In this document: positions 49,080 through 59,436 of the stretch, one piece after another
Numbering within the stretch: position 1 is the stretch's first letter
Layout of the letters: each line of letters opens with the position of its first letter
Notes under the pieces: generated by a model
Told to the model about the DNA's origin: nothing
What the model saw: only the letters and a program-made list of their open reading frames with translations
The model's database searches: none
Position numbers and translations under genes: made by a program
Source: Sorghum bicolor
Taxonomy: Eukaryota; Streptophyta; Magnoliopsida; Poales; Poaceae
Length of the DNA: 64,000 nt
NCBI RefSeq assembly: GCF_000003195.3
Contig: NW_018396402.1
Coordinates: 187,556-251,555, forward strand
Reading direction: 5' to 3'

Positions 49080-51239
49080 CTACTTAGCATGTCTGCGATT
49101 TAGTTTTCTTTGACTACGAATATGTTTTAAAGATTCATGATCAGAATGAATAACAAACTCTTTGGGCCACAAATAATGTTGCCATGTTTCTAAAGTTCGG
49201 ACAAGAGCATACAATTCTTTATCATAAGTTGAATAGTTCACAACAGGACCACTGAATTTCTCACTAAAATATGCAACAGGTTTACCCTCTTGTAGCAAAA
49301 CACCTCCCAAACCAATCCCACTAGCATCACACTCAAGCTCAAAAGTCTTATTAAAATCAAGAAGCTGTAGGAGAGGTGCATGTGTTAACTTATCTTTCAA
49401 CATGTTGAAGGAATTCTCTTGTACTTTGCTCCAAACAAAAGGCACTCCCTTCTTTGTAAGCTCATTCAATGGTGCAGCAATGGTGCTAAAATCCTTCACA
49501 AAACGACGATAAAACCTAGCAAGTCCTAAGAAACTCCGCACCTGGGTGATTGTCTTTGGTACAGGCCATCCCTGTATAGCTTCTACCTTGGCTTGATCAA
49601 CCTCAATTCCATAACCTTTGTCGAGGAGTTCTTGCACTTGCCGCTGGATCTCTTTTGTTTCCTCTGGATTTGTCCTGTATGGCGCGCGGTTTGGCAAAGA
49701 TGCACCAGGAATAAGATCAATTTGGTGCTCAATCCCACGTATAGGTGGCAGCCCTGCCGGTATCTCACTTGGAAAAACATCAGCATACTCCTGCAAAATG
49801 TTATGAACAGCAGGGGGCAAAGAATGCAGCATATCTTCAATTGAAATCAAAACACCCTTACATACCAAAGCATAAGCAATAGATGTGGAAGCAATTAGTT
49901 CATTAACATCAAATTTAGTAGCAAACATGCAATGTCCATTTAATCTTATCTCATCTTTGTTATTTCCATTGGTATCTGCATTGTTCTTAATTTTAGCCTT
50001 GGTAATTTTAGCAACTTCATCACGTACGATAGCTTCGGGAGACATAGGTAGCAAAACAATTTTCATATCATGGTGCATAAACGAATACTGATTTGATCTA
50101 CCATGATGTATACATTCCTTATCAAATTGCCATGGTCTACCTAGCAGAATATTACAAGCTTCCATAGGTACAACATCACATTCAACAACATCATGGTATG
50201 AACCAATAGTAAAATTAATTCGCACTAGTTTTGTTACCTTGGCCTTACCACTGTTGTTCAGCCACCGAATGTGATATGGATGTGGATGTGGTTTGGTGGT
50301 AAGTGCAAGCTTCTCCACCATGTCGCTGCTAGCCAAGTTGTTGCAGCTACCTCCATCAATAATCAAACGACAAGAACGCTCTTTAATAACATACTTTGTT
50401 TGGAACAATGTATGCCGCTGATTCTGCTCTACCTTCTCCGCTTGAGCACTAAGCACACGCTGCACAATAAGACTCTCATAATGCTCTACATTCTCTGTAC
50501 CTATCTGCTCTTCTATTGCTTCATCCCTACCTGTATCATCAGCAGCAAGCAAAGCACGTGTATCGTCATCAAAATCACTAGCAGAGGAATACCCACCATC
50601 AGTGTTAACCACCAAAACACGCTTGTTTGGACAATCTCGCTGTACGTGCCCATAGCCCTTGCATCGATGACACTGAACATCTCTTGTTCTTCCCGTGGAA
50701 TTAACCGAGGAGGCACTAGCGATTGGTCTCTGGGCTGATTTAGTTGCTGTATTTGTGGAAGAATCATGTGGTTTGTCGCTGTAGGAAGGTGGTGGAGCTA
50801 TTGATCGGCTTGATGGAAGAGGTACACCACCCGACAATGTAGCAGATGTGCGTTGTTGCCAGGATTTCCCTGCAGAATTGTTAGATTTGGCACTAGAACG
50901 TCGTCCCTGCACTTCCCTTTCAACTTTACAAGCAAGACGAAACAAACGGGTTACGTTAGTATAATCTTTATAAGCAAGAATGTCCTGGATTTCACGATTT
51001 AACCCGCCCAAAAATCTAGCCATAGCAGGTTCTTCTTCCTCCTCTAAATTACATCGCAGCATACCCATTTGTAATTCCTGATAATATTCTTCTACACTTT
51101 TAGCACCTTGTCTCAATTGCTGCAACTTATTAATCATGTCACGTGCATAGTAAGAAGGAACAAATCTAGCCCTCATGACTTGTTTCAACGCATTCCAAGT
51201 TCTAGGTATGTTATTAGGATTTTTCTTGCCATGTTCTAT
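49080..51239 (-). pseudogene. gag-pol: CRM gag-protease-RT/RNase H with RT core deleted
   Basis: The frame is open from the Sirevirus junction at 51239 to a TAG at 49080-49082 that replaces the Trp codon seen in the right CRM (HAKW). Counting from the MKQVM codons at 51188, the order is capsid (1-90), a CCHC zinc knuckle (C173, C176, H181, C186) and an aspartic protease (D278 in LIIDGGS, with ILLG at 347-350). The start of reverse transcriptase is at 500-527 and RNase H at about 610-702 (D621 in ECDASG, E658, D684). Between residues 527 and 528 (LLDKGYG to IEVDQAK, near base 49607) about 190 residues, including the YxDD catalytic core, are missing without loss of frame. The product could still give Gag and protease, but no reverse transcription. 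Confidence 0.85.
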
Positions 51240-52086
51240 TGAAAGGATCTAATTGGCCTAGAGGGGGGTGAATAGGCGTATCTTAAAAACCTGAAACTCA
51301 AAAACTCAAGTTGCGGAAGTCAAATGCCTGTCGGTACTACCGACAGTTTGGGCCGGTACTACTGGTGTCACACAGCCAGTAGTACCGACGCAAACTGCTG
51401 GTACTACCGACTCCTAAGACAGCTACGAAATCAGAGTGTAAAGGGCTTAGATTTCAGATCTGAGTTTTACCCCACTTTCCTAGGTGTAGAAGAAGGTGTT
51501 GTTGAAGTCTCCTTAGCTTAGTTCTTCTCCACACCGTAGATCGACCCTTGTTTACCTGTGAAAAGAGAAAAAGATAGGAATACCAAGAACACAAACAAGG
51601 GTAGTCGAAGCTACCTCCACAGCAAGACAAGGTATTTTCTCCGAGGTTCGGCAATCTCCACTAAGGAGTTCCTACGTCCCCGTTGTTGAGGTGACCACGA
51701 AGGTCTGACCACTTAGGTCTCCTCCTCAAGCAACCACAAAGGTTGGCTTGATGTTTCCACTAAGAATCAAGGGGTAATACAAACACTTCGGGGTGCCCTC
51801 ACAAATCAATCAACACGGGCAACCACGAAGAACGCCTAGCCGGCTAGGGTTCCAAGAACCCAAGAGTAACGAACACAAACCAAACCGGCAAGATGAGGAA
51901 CGGAGTGCTCAAGTCACAGATCGAGGCTCCCAACTCTCTAATCTCACTTCTCTAGCTCGAATCTCTCAAGAAATGAAGTCTAGGAGCAAGAGGGAGAGAG
52001 AGTGGGTGAGACAAAGCTTGGAGACTGTTTTCTCAGAGTTGGAGTAGCTAGAATGAGCAAGCCAACGGTTAGAAAAGAGGAAAGAG

Positions 52087-52095
52087 CTATTTATA
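52087..52095 (-). promoter_or_regulatory. TATA box of Sirevirus LTR
   Basis: The minus strand reads TATAAATAG, a textbook plant TATA box, about 725 bp from the LTR start and directly downstream (in transcription sense) of the palindrome cluster. The position suits a U3 promoter; the 5' LTR copy that would drive the element has lost this part. Confidence 0.75.
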
Positions 52096-52109
52096 CTAGA
52101 GTACAGAAG

Positions 52110-52470
52110 ACTGGCCGGTACTACCGGTGCAAACACCGGTACCACCGGCCCCCCAGAACTAAACGTGAGAAAGCTAAGAAAGATGTGAGAAAAAAGGCCT
52201 ACCGGTACTACCGGCCTTGGGCCGGTACTACCGGCCAGCGCCGGTACTACCGGTGGAAGGCCGGTACCACCGGCAGTGCAAAATCTCGCAAAACATGAGT
52301 TTTGCGGGATTTTTGCCTGCCGGTACTACCGGCGTTTCACCGGTACTACCGGCGGTAGCCGGTACCACCGGTCAAAGCCCGGTACTACCGGTAGTTCAAT
52401 TTCTCGCAAAACTCAGGAGTAGAGCTGGCACTACCGGTACCACCGGCCCTGAGGGCCGGTACTACCGGCT
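52110..52470. repeat. cluster of gccggta-c-taccggc palindromes in the LTR
   Basis: About 15 copies of ccggtactaccgg or ccggtaccaccgg occur in 360 bp. The full form is a perfect 7+1+7 inverted repeat. Sirevirus LTRs are known to carry arrays of conserved CG-rich palindromes, probably regulatory. More copies lie in the pol-env spacer (about 55309-55345 and 55770-55925). Confidence 0.85.
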
Positions 52471-52820
52471 CACCCTGGCAGAGAAGAAACTTTCCAGAAG
52501 TTCGTGTGTGCAAGTGTGTCTCTCAAGCGCAAGACCTAAGTTGACCTGAGCACCTTTATCCTCATCTTACCGACTCAATTTGCATCCCTCTTGATAGTGC
52601 GGCGTTTCCTATCACTCAAACAAGAAATAAAACTAGGTAGCTTCTTGAGTTGAAACGTCGCTTATATGAAGAAATTTTGGGGGTGCTGTGATTCACCAAA
52701 TGTGTAATTTTGATTCCATCAATGAACTAACACCTGTAGATTACACTTGATAGACATGTTAGTTCCTAATTTGATTGTCATTAATTATCAAAACCCACAC
52801 CGGGGGCGAATGCACTTACA

Positions 52821-53340
52821 AACTCCCCCTTTTTGGTAATTGATGACAACCAACTTAGGCTTATAAAAGATTGAAAGAAGTAGAGCTTTTGAATTCCAAA
52901 AATTAGGTTGGGCTCCCCCTTAATGTATGCATTGAATTTGGAATTTCAAATCTTGATTAATATCAAGATGGCATACATTAAGATCAAGCTCCCCCTAAAT
53001 TTTGCAATCCGTGGGGTGCCTAAAAGAGTGTGTGTGTGACAAGAAATAAACCGTGATGCGTATGACAGGATATATTACAAAGAGTAAAGGAAGAATTTGA
53101 ATGATTGTGCAAGAACCAAGGAACTCACAATAACCATTCAAAAACAACATTGCACCAACAAAAGTCTAAAGAAGCTAACACAAGCAGGATATAACGAGAA
53201 ATAAAAGTGTTTAGCTTACAATCATCCATCACACAACGTAGTTCTTGTTCACCACACATAGTTCATTACTAAGAAAGTTTGAGACGGGCACCAACAACTA
53301 ACTTATTACAGCAAATATAAGCCTACCACTCCCCCTTTGG
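52821..53340 (-). promoter_or_regulatory. multiple polypurine tracts before Sirevirus 3' LTR
   Basis: The minus strand carries aaaaagggggagtt directly at the LTR (52834-52821) and the core aggggag again at 52920-52913, 52996-52989 and 53336-53329. Repeated purine tracts in the interval between env-like gene and 3' LTR are a described Sirevirus hallmark; the one next to the LTR is the likely plus-strand primer. Otherwise the interval has no coding content. Confidence 0.8.
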
Positions 53341-53385
53341 CAACAAGTGCCAAAAAGGGTAGGCTGTGAGGAAGAGCTAGAAAGA

Positions 53386-55205
53386 CTACTCGTCACCACC
53401 ACCAAGGTCGTCGCCGTCGTCGTCGTCGCTGTAGTCGATGAAGGTACGCAACGGACCCTTACCATGAGGATCAGCTGAGGTGGACTGCTCATGAGGGGGT
53501 GCAACAGAAACAGAGGCCCTAGTGACATTGTCCGCAGCACCAAAGATATCCTGATAAGCAAAGCCAGCCTCGGTGTCCTCCATGGAGAAACCAGCAGGAA
53601 TCCCACCACCATAGAATGGATCAAAAGCAGAGGGAGGATCCTGCTGCTCCTCATCTTCATCAACAGAAGGCCGATGCATGTTGTCATAATCAGCATAGGG
53701 GTCCTGGAACTCACGAAGAGGAGAGGACGGAGGAAGAGCTGCCTTCTCCTCAAGACGATGGAGACGCTGATCGGTCTTCTTTTGGCAATAGCAAAAATAG
53801 GAGAAGAACCGCTGCAGCGCATGACGGGTAGGACTACGGCGCCCACAACCGCTGTCCTGAGGAGGGATGGCTTCCCCTTGAGCATCAGCAGCACCAGCAG
53901 GAGTGGCAAAACCAGGGGTAGCAGCACCAGGAGTAGCAGCACCAGCAGGACGTGAGGAGGAGCATGAGGAGCACCCAAGTGCTTGGCACGGACCGGAGCA
54001 TGAATGCAAGGGTGCGAGAACTGCATGCCAGTTACTTGCTCAATAATATGCATCAGATATGGAGCATAGGGCAGGTACTTGTTGGGATCCACGGACGCAT
54101 CAGCAATCTTGTTCCACATGAAATCCGAGACACCGAAGCGGCCACCATTGGCACCAAAGCGAGCCAAAATCTTAGGAGCATCTTGGCGAAGGTGAATGGA
54201 ATCTCCAAACTTGGGGTCAATGGTGTAGCGGATCAGGTTGTTCAGCACATAGAAGTAAGGCTTCAGGTGAGTGGTCTTGAGATCCGGATGAGCTCCTGGC
54301 TTGTACATTTCAGCAGCATCAAGGTCAGCCTCAGAAATCCCCTCAGCAAAGATGGTAGACAGCCAGGGTGCATCTCGATCCAAGTGATCAAAACCAAGCA
54401 AGCGAGAGAAAGTGATAAAATCAAGGCGATAGTGAACACCTTGAGTCATCCAATGCAGCACCCTAGAAGCTTGATCGACCCACAAAGTTGCCCAAAACTG
54501 AAAGATGATCTCCTCATTCCAATTCTTCTCAAGGGTCATAAGAGGAAGAATGCGCCATTCTTCAAGCTTGTTAATCAAAGCAGTGACCTCCGGATGATTG
54601 AAATCTTGTAAGGACTTGAGGACCACATACTTGTGCTGAAAGAGTGGTCCATTCTTGGTGGCTTTGCCGCCCTTGTAGAGGACGGACTCATAAAAGTCAT
54701 TGTGAAACTGAGACCAAAACCTCTCCTCAACTCCCTCAAACTTGATGAATTTGTACGGGTTCTCGCTGCGCTGAGTTCTTAAGTCCGTAAGACGCTTCTT
54801 GTAATCAATACCAAATCGGGGCAGCGTACCAGAGGGAATAGAGGGCCTCCGGACATGAGCATTGAACTGAGGATGCCATTGGAGAGTCCGGCGAGCACCA
54901 ACCTCACTGAGATGCAGAGGCGAGCGACGAAGGACATTGGGGTCCATGGATCTGCCCTCCTCTTGCACAGGATCTGGCACAGCTTGGCTTCGAACTATAG
55001 CTTGATGGGAAGGAGGCGGACACGGGACGGTGTGGGTGTGAAGAGGGGCAGGAATGCCTTCATCACCGGCGGAAGCGCCAGCCGCACCCGAACTGCGTGA
55101 AGGGGTTCCACGACCACGCACAGCCCGGTCCGCAGACCGACCACCGGCATCACTGGAGCGAGGACGAGCACCACGAGGAGGGTTCTTGCGCTTGCCGGAA
55201 TCCAT
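53386..55205 (-). pseudogene. Sirevirus env-like gene, frameshifted
   Basis: Translation starts at the ATG at 55205 (MDSGKRKNPPRG). After a basic Ser/Arg/Pro-rich N-terminus comes a folded region, about residues 130-400, with RFWSQFHNDFYESVL, NWNEEIIFQFWATLW and FSRLLGF. This pattern resembles the plant transposon protein domain found in env-like genes of Sireviruses and related elements. Near 53950-53985 the frame shifts by one base. The original frame becomes Leu-rich nonsense to 53298, whereas the other frame continues sensibly with FFSYFCYCQKKTDQRLHRLEEK and ends in an acidic tail (YSDDDDGDDLGGGDE) at 53386. I see no signal peptide or membrane segment in the sensible frame, so an envelope role is doubtful. 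Its function in plants is unknown. Confidence 0.75.
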
Positions 55206-56113
55206 GCTACAACACCACAAAGAGGGGCAGCAAGAGAACGTTACAAGGCCATACTAGAATGTAACAAGAAATCGATCAAGGCGATGGGAGGAACTGCCGT
55301 GCTCACAGGGGCCGGTACTACCGGCCCTAGGGCCGGTACTACCGGCGGCACCGTGGAGCAAGGGAATCACCTCCAATCGACCAAATCGACCATGGGAAAG
55401 GCGCATAAAACATTCTAGAGGCAAGAACACACTAAGATAAGGAAAGGAGTGCGAGGAATCGGCCTAAAAATAGGTACATTGGGAGATCGGGCAATACCAA
55501 GATGTACCTTGCGTCACGAAGAAAAGGGGCCGAATCCAAGCAAACCCACGGGTCTTGGGGTCAACCAAGGACCTCCACGCGTCCCTCACGGCCGGGGCAA
55601 GGTCCTCCTCAAAGATCGGGCGAAGAAGACGGAGGAGCCGAGAGATCGGGGCAAGAGAAGAGCCGCCGCTGCCGTGAGAAGGAGAGAGAGAAAGGGACGG
55701 GCGGGTGGGGAAGAGATGGGAAAGAGAAATAACTGCGGGGGGCTTATATACCGTAGTAAAAAAAAGCACTGCCGGTACTACCGGCTTCAGGGGCCGGTAC
55801 CACCGGCGGGCCAGAGACCTGCGAGAGGAATTCTGTGGGATTTTGGCATACCGGTGCTACCGGGCTTTGGCCGGTACCACCGGCTGGAGCCGGTACCATC
55901 AGTGCTAGGCGCCGGTACCACCGGTAGGGCAGGAAAAACAGCGCTTAAAGGTGAACTAGTGTGGCAAACCAAAAAACAAATCAGTCATGGCCAGATTTCA
56001 TCAAATCATCACAAAACAATGGCCATGCTTGAGATGTGAAAAATAGATTTTGAAAGACACAAGAGTTTTCACAAAGATTTGTCCTTTCTAATCAAACAAG
56101 TGTGTGCAAGACA
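55206..56113 (-). other. pol-env spacer of Sirevirus
   Basis: About 900 bp, GC-rich in part, with no supported gene. It holds at least six of the ccggta-Y-Yaccgg palindromes in two groups (55309-55345, 55770-55925), the same motif as in the LTR. A long frame on the plus strand is a by-product of base composition. A tatata stretch at about 55745 might serve a subgenomic env transcript, but that is speculation. Confidence 0.65.
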
Positions 56114-58147
56114 TCAACCCATGTTACGAGAATCAACGATATTTAGTTCACGCCTCAAAGCACAAAATCTTGACTCATCTAGAGGTTTAGTGAAGATATC
56201 GGCTAACTGGTATTCGGTTCTCACATGTTGCACAGCGATATCTCCTTTGGATTGATGGTCTCTCAGGAAGTGATGTCAAATGTCTATGTGCTTTGTTCTA
56301 GAGTGGTTCACAGGGTTATCAGCTAGCTTGATTGCCCCCTCATTGTCACATAAGAGGGGAATATTGCTTTGCTCACAACCAAAGTCTCTCAAGGTTTGCT
56401 TCATCCAAAGTAGTTGGGCACAGCAAGCGTCGGCCGCCACATACTCGGCTTCAGCGGTGGAGAGGGCAATGGAGTTTTGTTTCTTAGAACTCCAGGACAC
56501 CAAAGACCTACCAAGGAACTGGCAAGTCCCTGATGTACTCTTTCGCTCTACCCTGCAACCGGCATAGTCCGAGTCGGAGTAGCCAAGTAGAGTGAAAGTG
56601 GAGCCCTTTGGGTACCATAAGCCAAGATTAGGAGTGAACACAAGATATCGAAAGATTCTCTTAACAGCCATAAGATGACATTCTTTCGGATTAGCTTGAA
56701 ACCTTGCACACATGCACACACTAAGCATAATATCAGGCCTAGATGCACAAAGGTAAAGCAAAGATCCAATCATGGAGCGATATACCTTTTGATCAATGGC
56801 CTTGCCGTCTCCATCAAGGTCAAGATGTCCGGTTGTTGGCATTGGTGTCTTTATGGGTTTGGCCTTGTCCATGTCAAACTTCTTTAGCATGTCAGAGGTG
56901 TACTTGGTTTGACTTATGAATGTGCCGTCCTTGAGTTGCTTGATTTGAAATCCAAGGAAGTACGTCAACTCCCCCATCATGGACATCTCGAACCTCTTGG
57001 TCATAATCCTACTAAATTCCTCACTGAAGTCCGCATTAGTACTACCAAATATAATGTCATCGACATATATTTGGCATATAAAAATATCATTATTGACTTT
57101 GCGAGTAAATAAAGTGGGATCAGCTTTCCCAATCTCAAACCCTTGTTTGAGTAGGAAATCCTTGAGACAATCATACCAAGCTCTAGGGGCTTGCTTAAGC
57201 CCATAGAGTGCCTTGTCCAGCTTGTATACATGATCAGGATGATGTGGATCTTCAAAACCCGGTGGTTGCTCCACGTACACGGTTTCGGAGAGGGGGCCAT
57301 TTAGGAATGCACTTTTCACGTCCATTTGAAACAACTTGAAATCATGGTGAGCAGCAAAGGCAAGTAATATACGAATAGATTCAAGCCTAGCTACAGGTGC
57401 ATAAGTCTCCCCAAAATCCAAACTTTCGATTTGAGTGAAACCTTTGGCTACCAACCGAGCCTTGTTTCTAGTGACCACGCCATACTCATCTTCTTTGTTG
57501 CGGAAGACCCATTTGGTACCTATCACGTTTTGCTTGGGTCTTTCCACCAAGGACCAGACTTCATTCCTAGTGAAGTTGTTCAACTCTTCTTGCATAGCCA
57601 TCACCCAATCCGGATCCGCCAAGGCATCCTCCACCCTATTCGGCAACATAGAGGAGACAAAAGAGTAATGTTCACAAAAACCAACTAAACGAGAGCGAGT
57701 TGTTACCCCTCGTTGTATGTCTCCCAAGATGCTATCAACGGGATGATCCCGTTGAATGGAGTGATGAACTCTTGGATGTGGCACTGCTGTTCTTGTTTGA
57801 ATGGGACCATCATCTTCATCTTCATGGTCTTGGTTGATTGGAGAGTCTAGATTTTGAGCGTTTTGATCTCCATCTTGGTTTGGTTCTTGTGCTTGAGGTG
57901 GATCTTGTTTAGCTTGTTCTCTTGAGTCATGACCTCTTCTTGATGTGGAAGCATCATCATGGGTATTGGTTGACCCATGATGCAGGTTTGGGTCACGAGA
58001 AATTTGCATGTGTGCATCATCTTCTTCTTCTTCAACGGGTTTCACTTCACCGGTAGCAAGCTTTTTGATTACTTGGTGTGATGGCTCTTCTTTACCTAAA
58101 ATTTCAGCATTTGACTTGCTCTTTTTGAGAGCCGTCGCTTTCATCAA
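56114..58147 (-). pseudogene. pol: Sirevirus pol, 3' part: reverse transcriptase and RNase H
   Basis: Counting from the codon at 58147, an acidic linker (1-140) leads into the copia reverse transcriptase: WVFRNK (213-218), [10 protein letters not shown] (230-239), [10 protein letters not shown] (275-284), [13 protein letters not shown] (313-325) and the catalytic YVDD (361-364). RNase H follows with YSDSDYAG (524-531), [10 protein letters not shown] and LLCDNEGAI (598-606). A TGA at 56276-56278 interrupts KHIDI and HHFLRDHQ, where family members have Arg; it is a CGA to TGA change of the kind caused by methylated-CpG deamination. The frame then stays open through FTKPLDE to a TGA at 56114-56116, the likely original end. 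The first codons overlap the upstream part in another frame. Confidence 0.85.
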
Positions 58148-59423
58148 AAGTCACGTCTACCGCTATTTCAATTTGACCGGTGGTCTCATTGAAAACACGA
58201 TAGCCATGTTGATTAGTAGCATAACCAAGTAAGAATCCTTCATCAACCTTTGGTGCGAACTTAGAGATTTTGGATCTTTTATTAAGTATGAAACACTTGC
58301 ATCCAAAAACTCTGAAGTAATCCACCTTAGGCTTTTTACCGGTTAGGGGCTCGTAGGCAGTTTTCTTCCTCAGCTTGTGAAGATATAGGCGGTTGATTGC
58401 ATGACATGCTGTGTTAACGGCTTCTGCCCAATAATCCTTTTCAGAGATCTTGTATTCATCCAACATTGCTCTTGCGACTTCAATGAGTGTTCGGTTCTTT
58501 CTTTCCACCACACCGTTTTGTTCAGGAGTATATGCAACCGAGAACTCATGCTTGATGCCTTCTTCATCAAGGTATGCTTCAATGTTGGTGTTTCTAAATT
58601 CAGTCCCGTTGTCGCTTCTCACTTTCTTGATCTTCACTTCAAACTCATTTTGAGCCCTTCTTGCAAACTTCTTGAAGATCCCTTGAGTCTCACTCTTGTC
58701 CTTCAAAAAGAATACCCACGTGAAGCGAGAAAAGTCATCGACAATTACAAAACCATATTTGTTACCTCCAATGCTTATGTAAGCATTGGGTCCGAATAAA
58801 TCCATGTGAAGAAGCTCAAGTGGTCTTGATGTAGTCACGATGTTCTTCGCGGGATGCTTGGCTCCAACTTGTTTTCCCGCTTGACATGCACCGCAAATTC
58901 TATCTTTCTCAAAAGAAACATTCGTTAGTCCTAGGAAGTGTTCACCTCTTTGAAGATCGGCCAAGTTCCTCATCCCAACATGGGCTAGACGGCGATGCCA
59001 CAGCCAGCCCATGCTAGATTTTGCCACTAAACAAGTCTCGGACCCCACTCTACTAGCTGAAAAATAAACTAGATAGAGTTTGCCCTTTAGTTGACCCGTA
59101 AAAGCAATAGAGGAATCCGACCTTCTAGAGACTTCCACATCCTTATCCGTAAAGAGACAATTGTAACCCTTCTCACAAAGTCGTGAGACGGACAACAAAT
59201 TGTATCCCAACGAATCCACAAGCAAAACATTTGAAATGGAATTATCATTTGAAATTGCAATTTTACCTAAACCAAGGATATCTCCTTTACTATTGTCACC
59301 AAACACAATTCTTTCACTTGTGGTTTGATTTGATTGAAAGGAGGTGAACATGCTCTTCTCTCCGGTCATGTGATTGGTGCATCCACTATCGAGCACCCAA
59401 CTTGGCCCACCGGAGGAATAAAC
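58104..59423 (-). pseudogene. pol: Sirevirus pol, 5' part: protease and integrase
   Basis: Counting from the codon at 59396, the protease motif DSG is at 3-5 and LLSVSRL at 67-73. The integrase zinc domain is H134, H139, C168, C171, and its core is D199 (MDLFGP), D262 (SDNG) and E298 (VVERK), exactly 35 residues after the second Asp. The frame ends at 58104 in QVKC, 44 bases past the start of the reverse transcriptase frame, so a one-base shift lies at about 58104-58147. Upstream, a TAG at 59424-59426 stands where relatives would have Gln before VYSSGGPSWVLDSGC; above it this frame stays open through the gag stop. That suggests gag and pol once overlapped in different frames. All catalytic residues are present. 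Confidence 0.85.
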
Positions 59424-59436
59424 CTACAAGATAAGA

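Larger units (their letters stand above)
47182..51239 (-). mobile_element. defective CRM retrotransposon (left), 3' LTR to gag
   Basis: On the minus strand the order is gag (interrupted at 51239 by the Sirevirus), protease, remnant reverse transcriptase, RNase H, integrase, polypurine tract and 3' LTR (48189 to 47182). The 5' part of gag, leader and 5' LTR are not present in the window. The element is identified as CRM by its LTR, its [12 protein letters not shown] tail and its position in satellite. It is disabled by two in-frame deletions and one nonsense codon in pol. Confidence 0.88.
51240..52820 (-). repeat. 3' LTR of Sirevirus
   Basis: The LTR of 1,581 bp reads on the minus strand from tgtaagtgcattcgccccc (52820) to agatcctttca (51240), so it has TG...CA ends. 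It contains a dense cluster of near-palindromes of the form gccggta-c-taccggc, chiefly 52110-52470, with variant forms at 51325-51415. A TATAAATAG box lies at 52095-52087. Confidence 0.88.

Noticed and set aside
53298..53990. Leu-rich stretch in one frame of the env-like gene taken as a membrane segment
   Set aside because: It follows the frameshift; the neighbouring frame gives a coherent acidic C-terminus, so the hydrophobic run is out-of-frame translation of GC-rich codons.
53952..54611. 219-codon plus-strand frame
   Set aside because: It lies antisense to the env-like gene and has no recognisable domain.
55449..56039. 196-codon plus-strand frame in the pol-env spacer
   Set aside because: Arg/Gly/Pro-rich composition from GC-rich spacer and palindromes; no domain.
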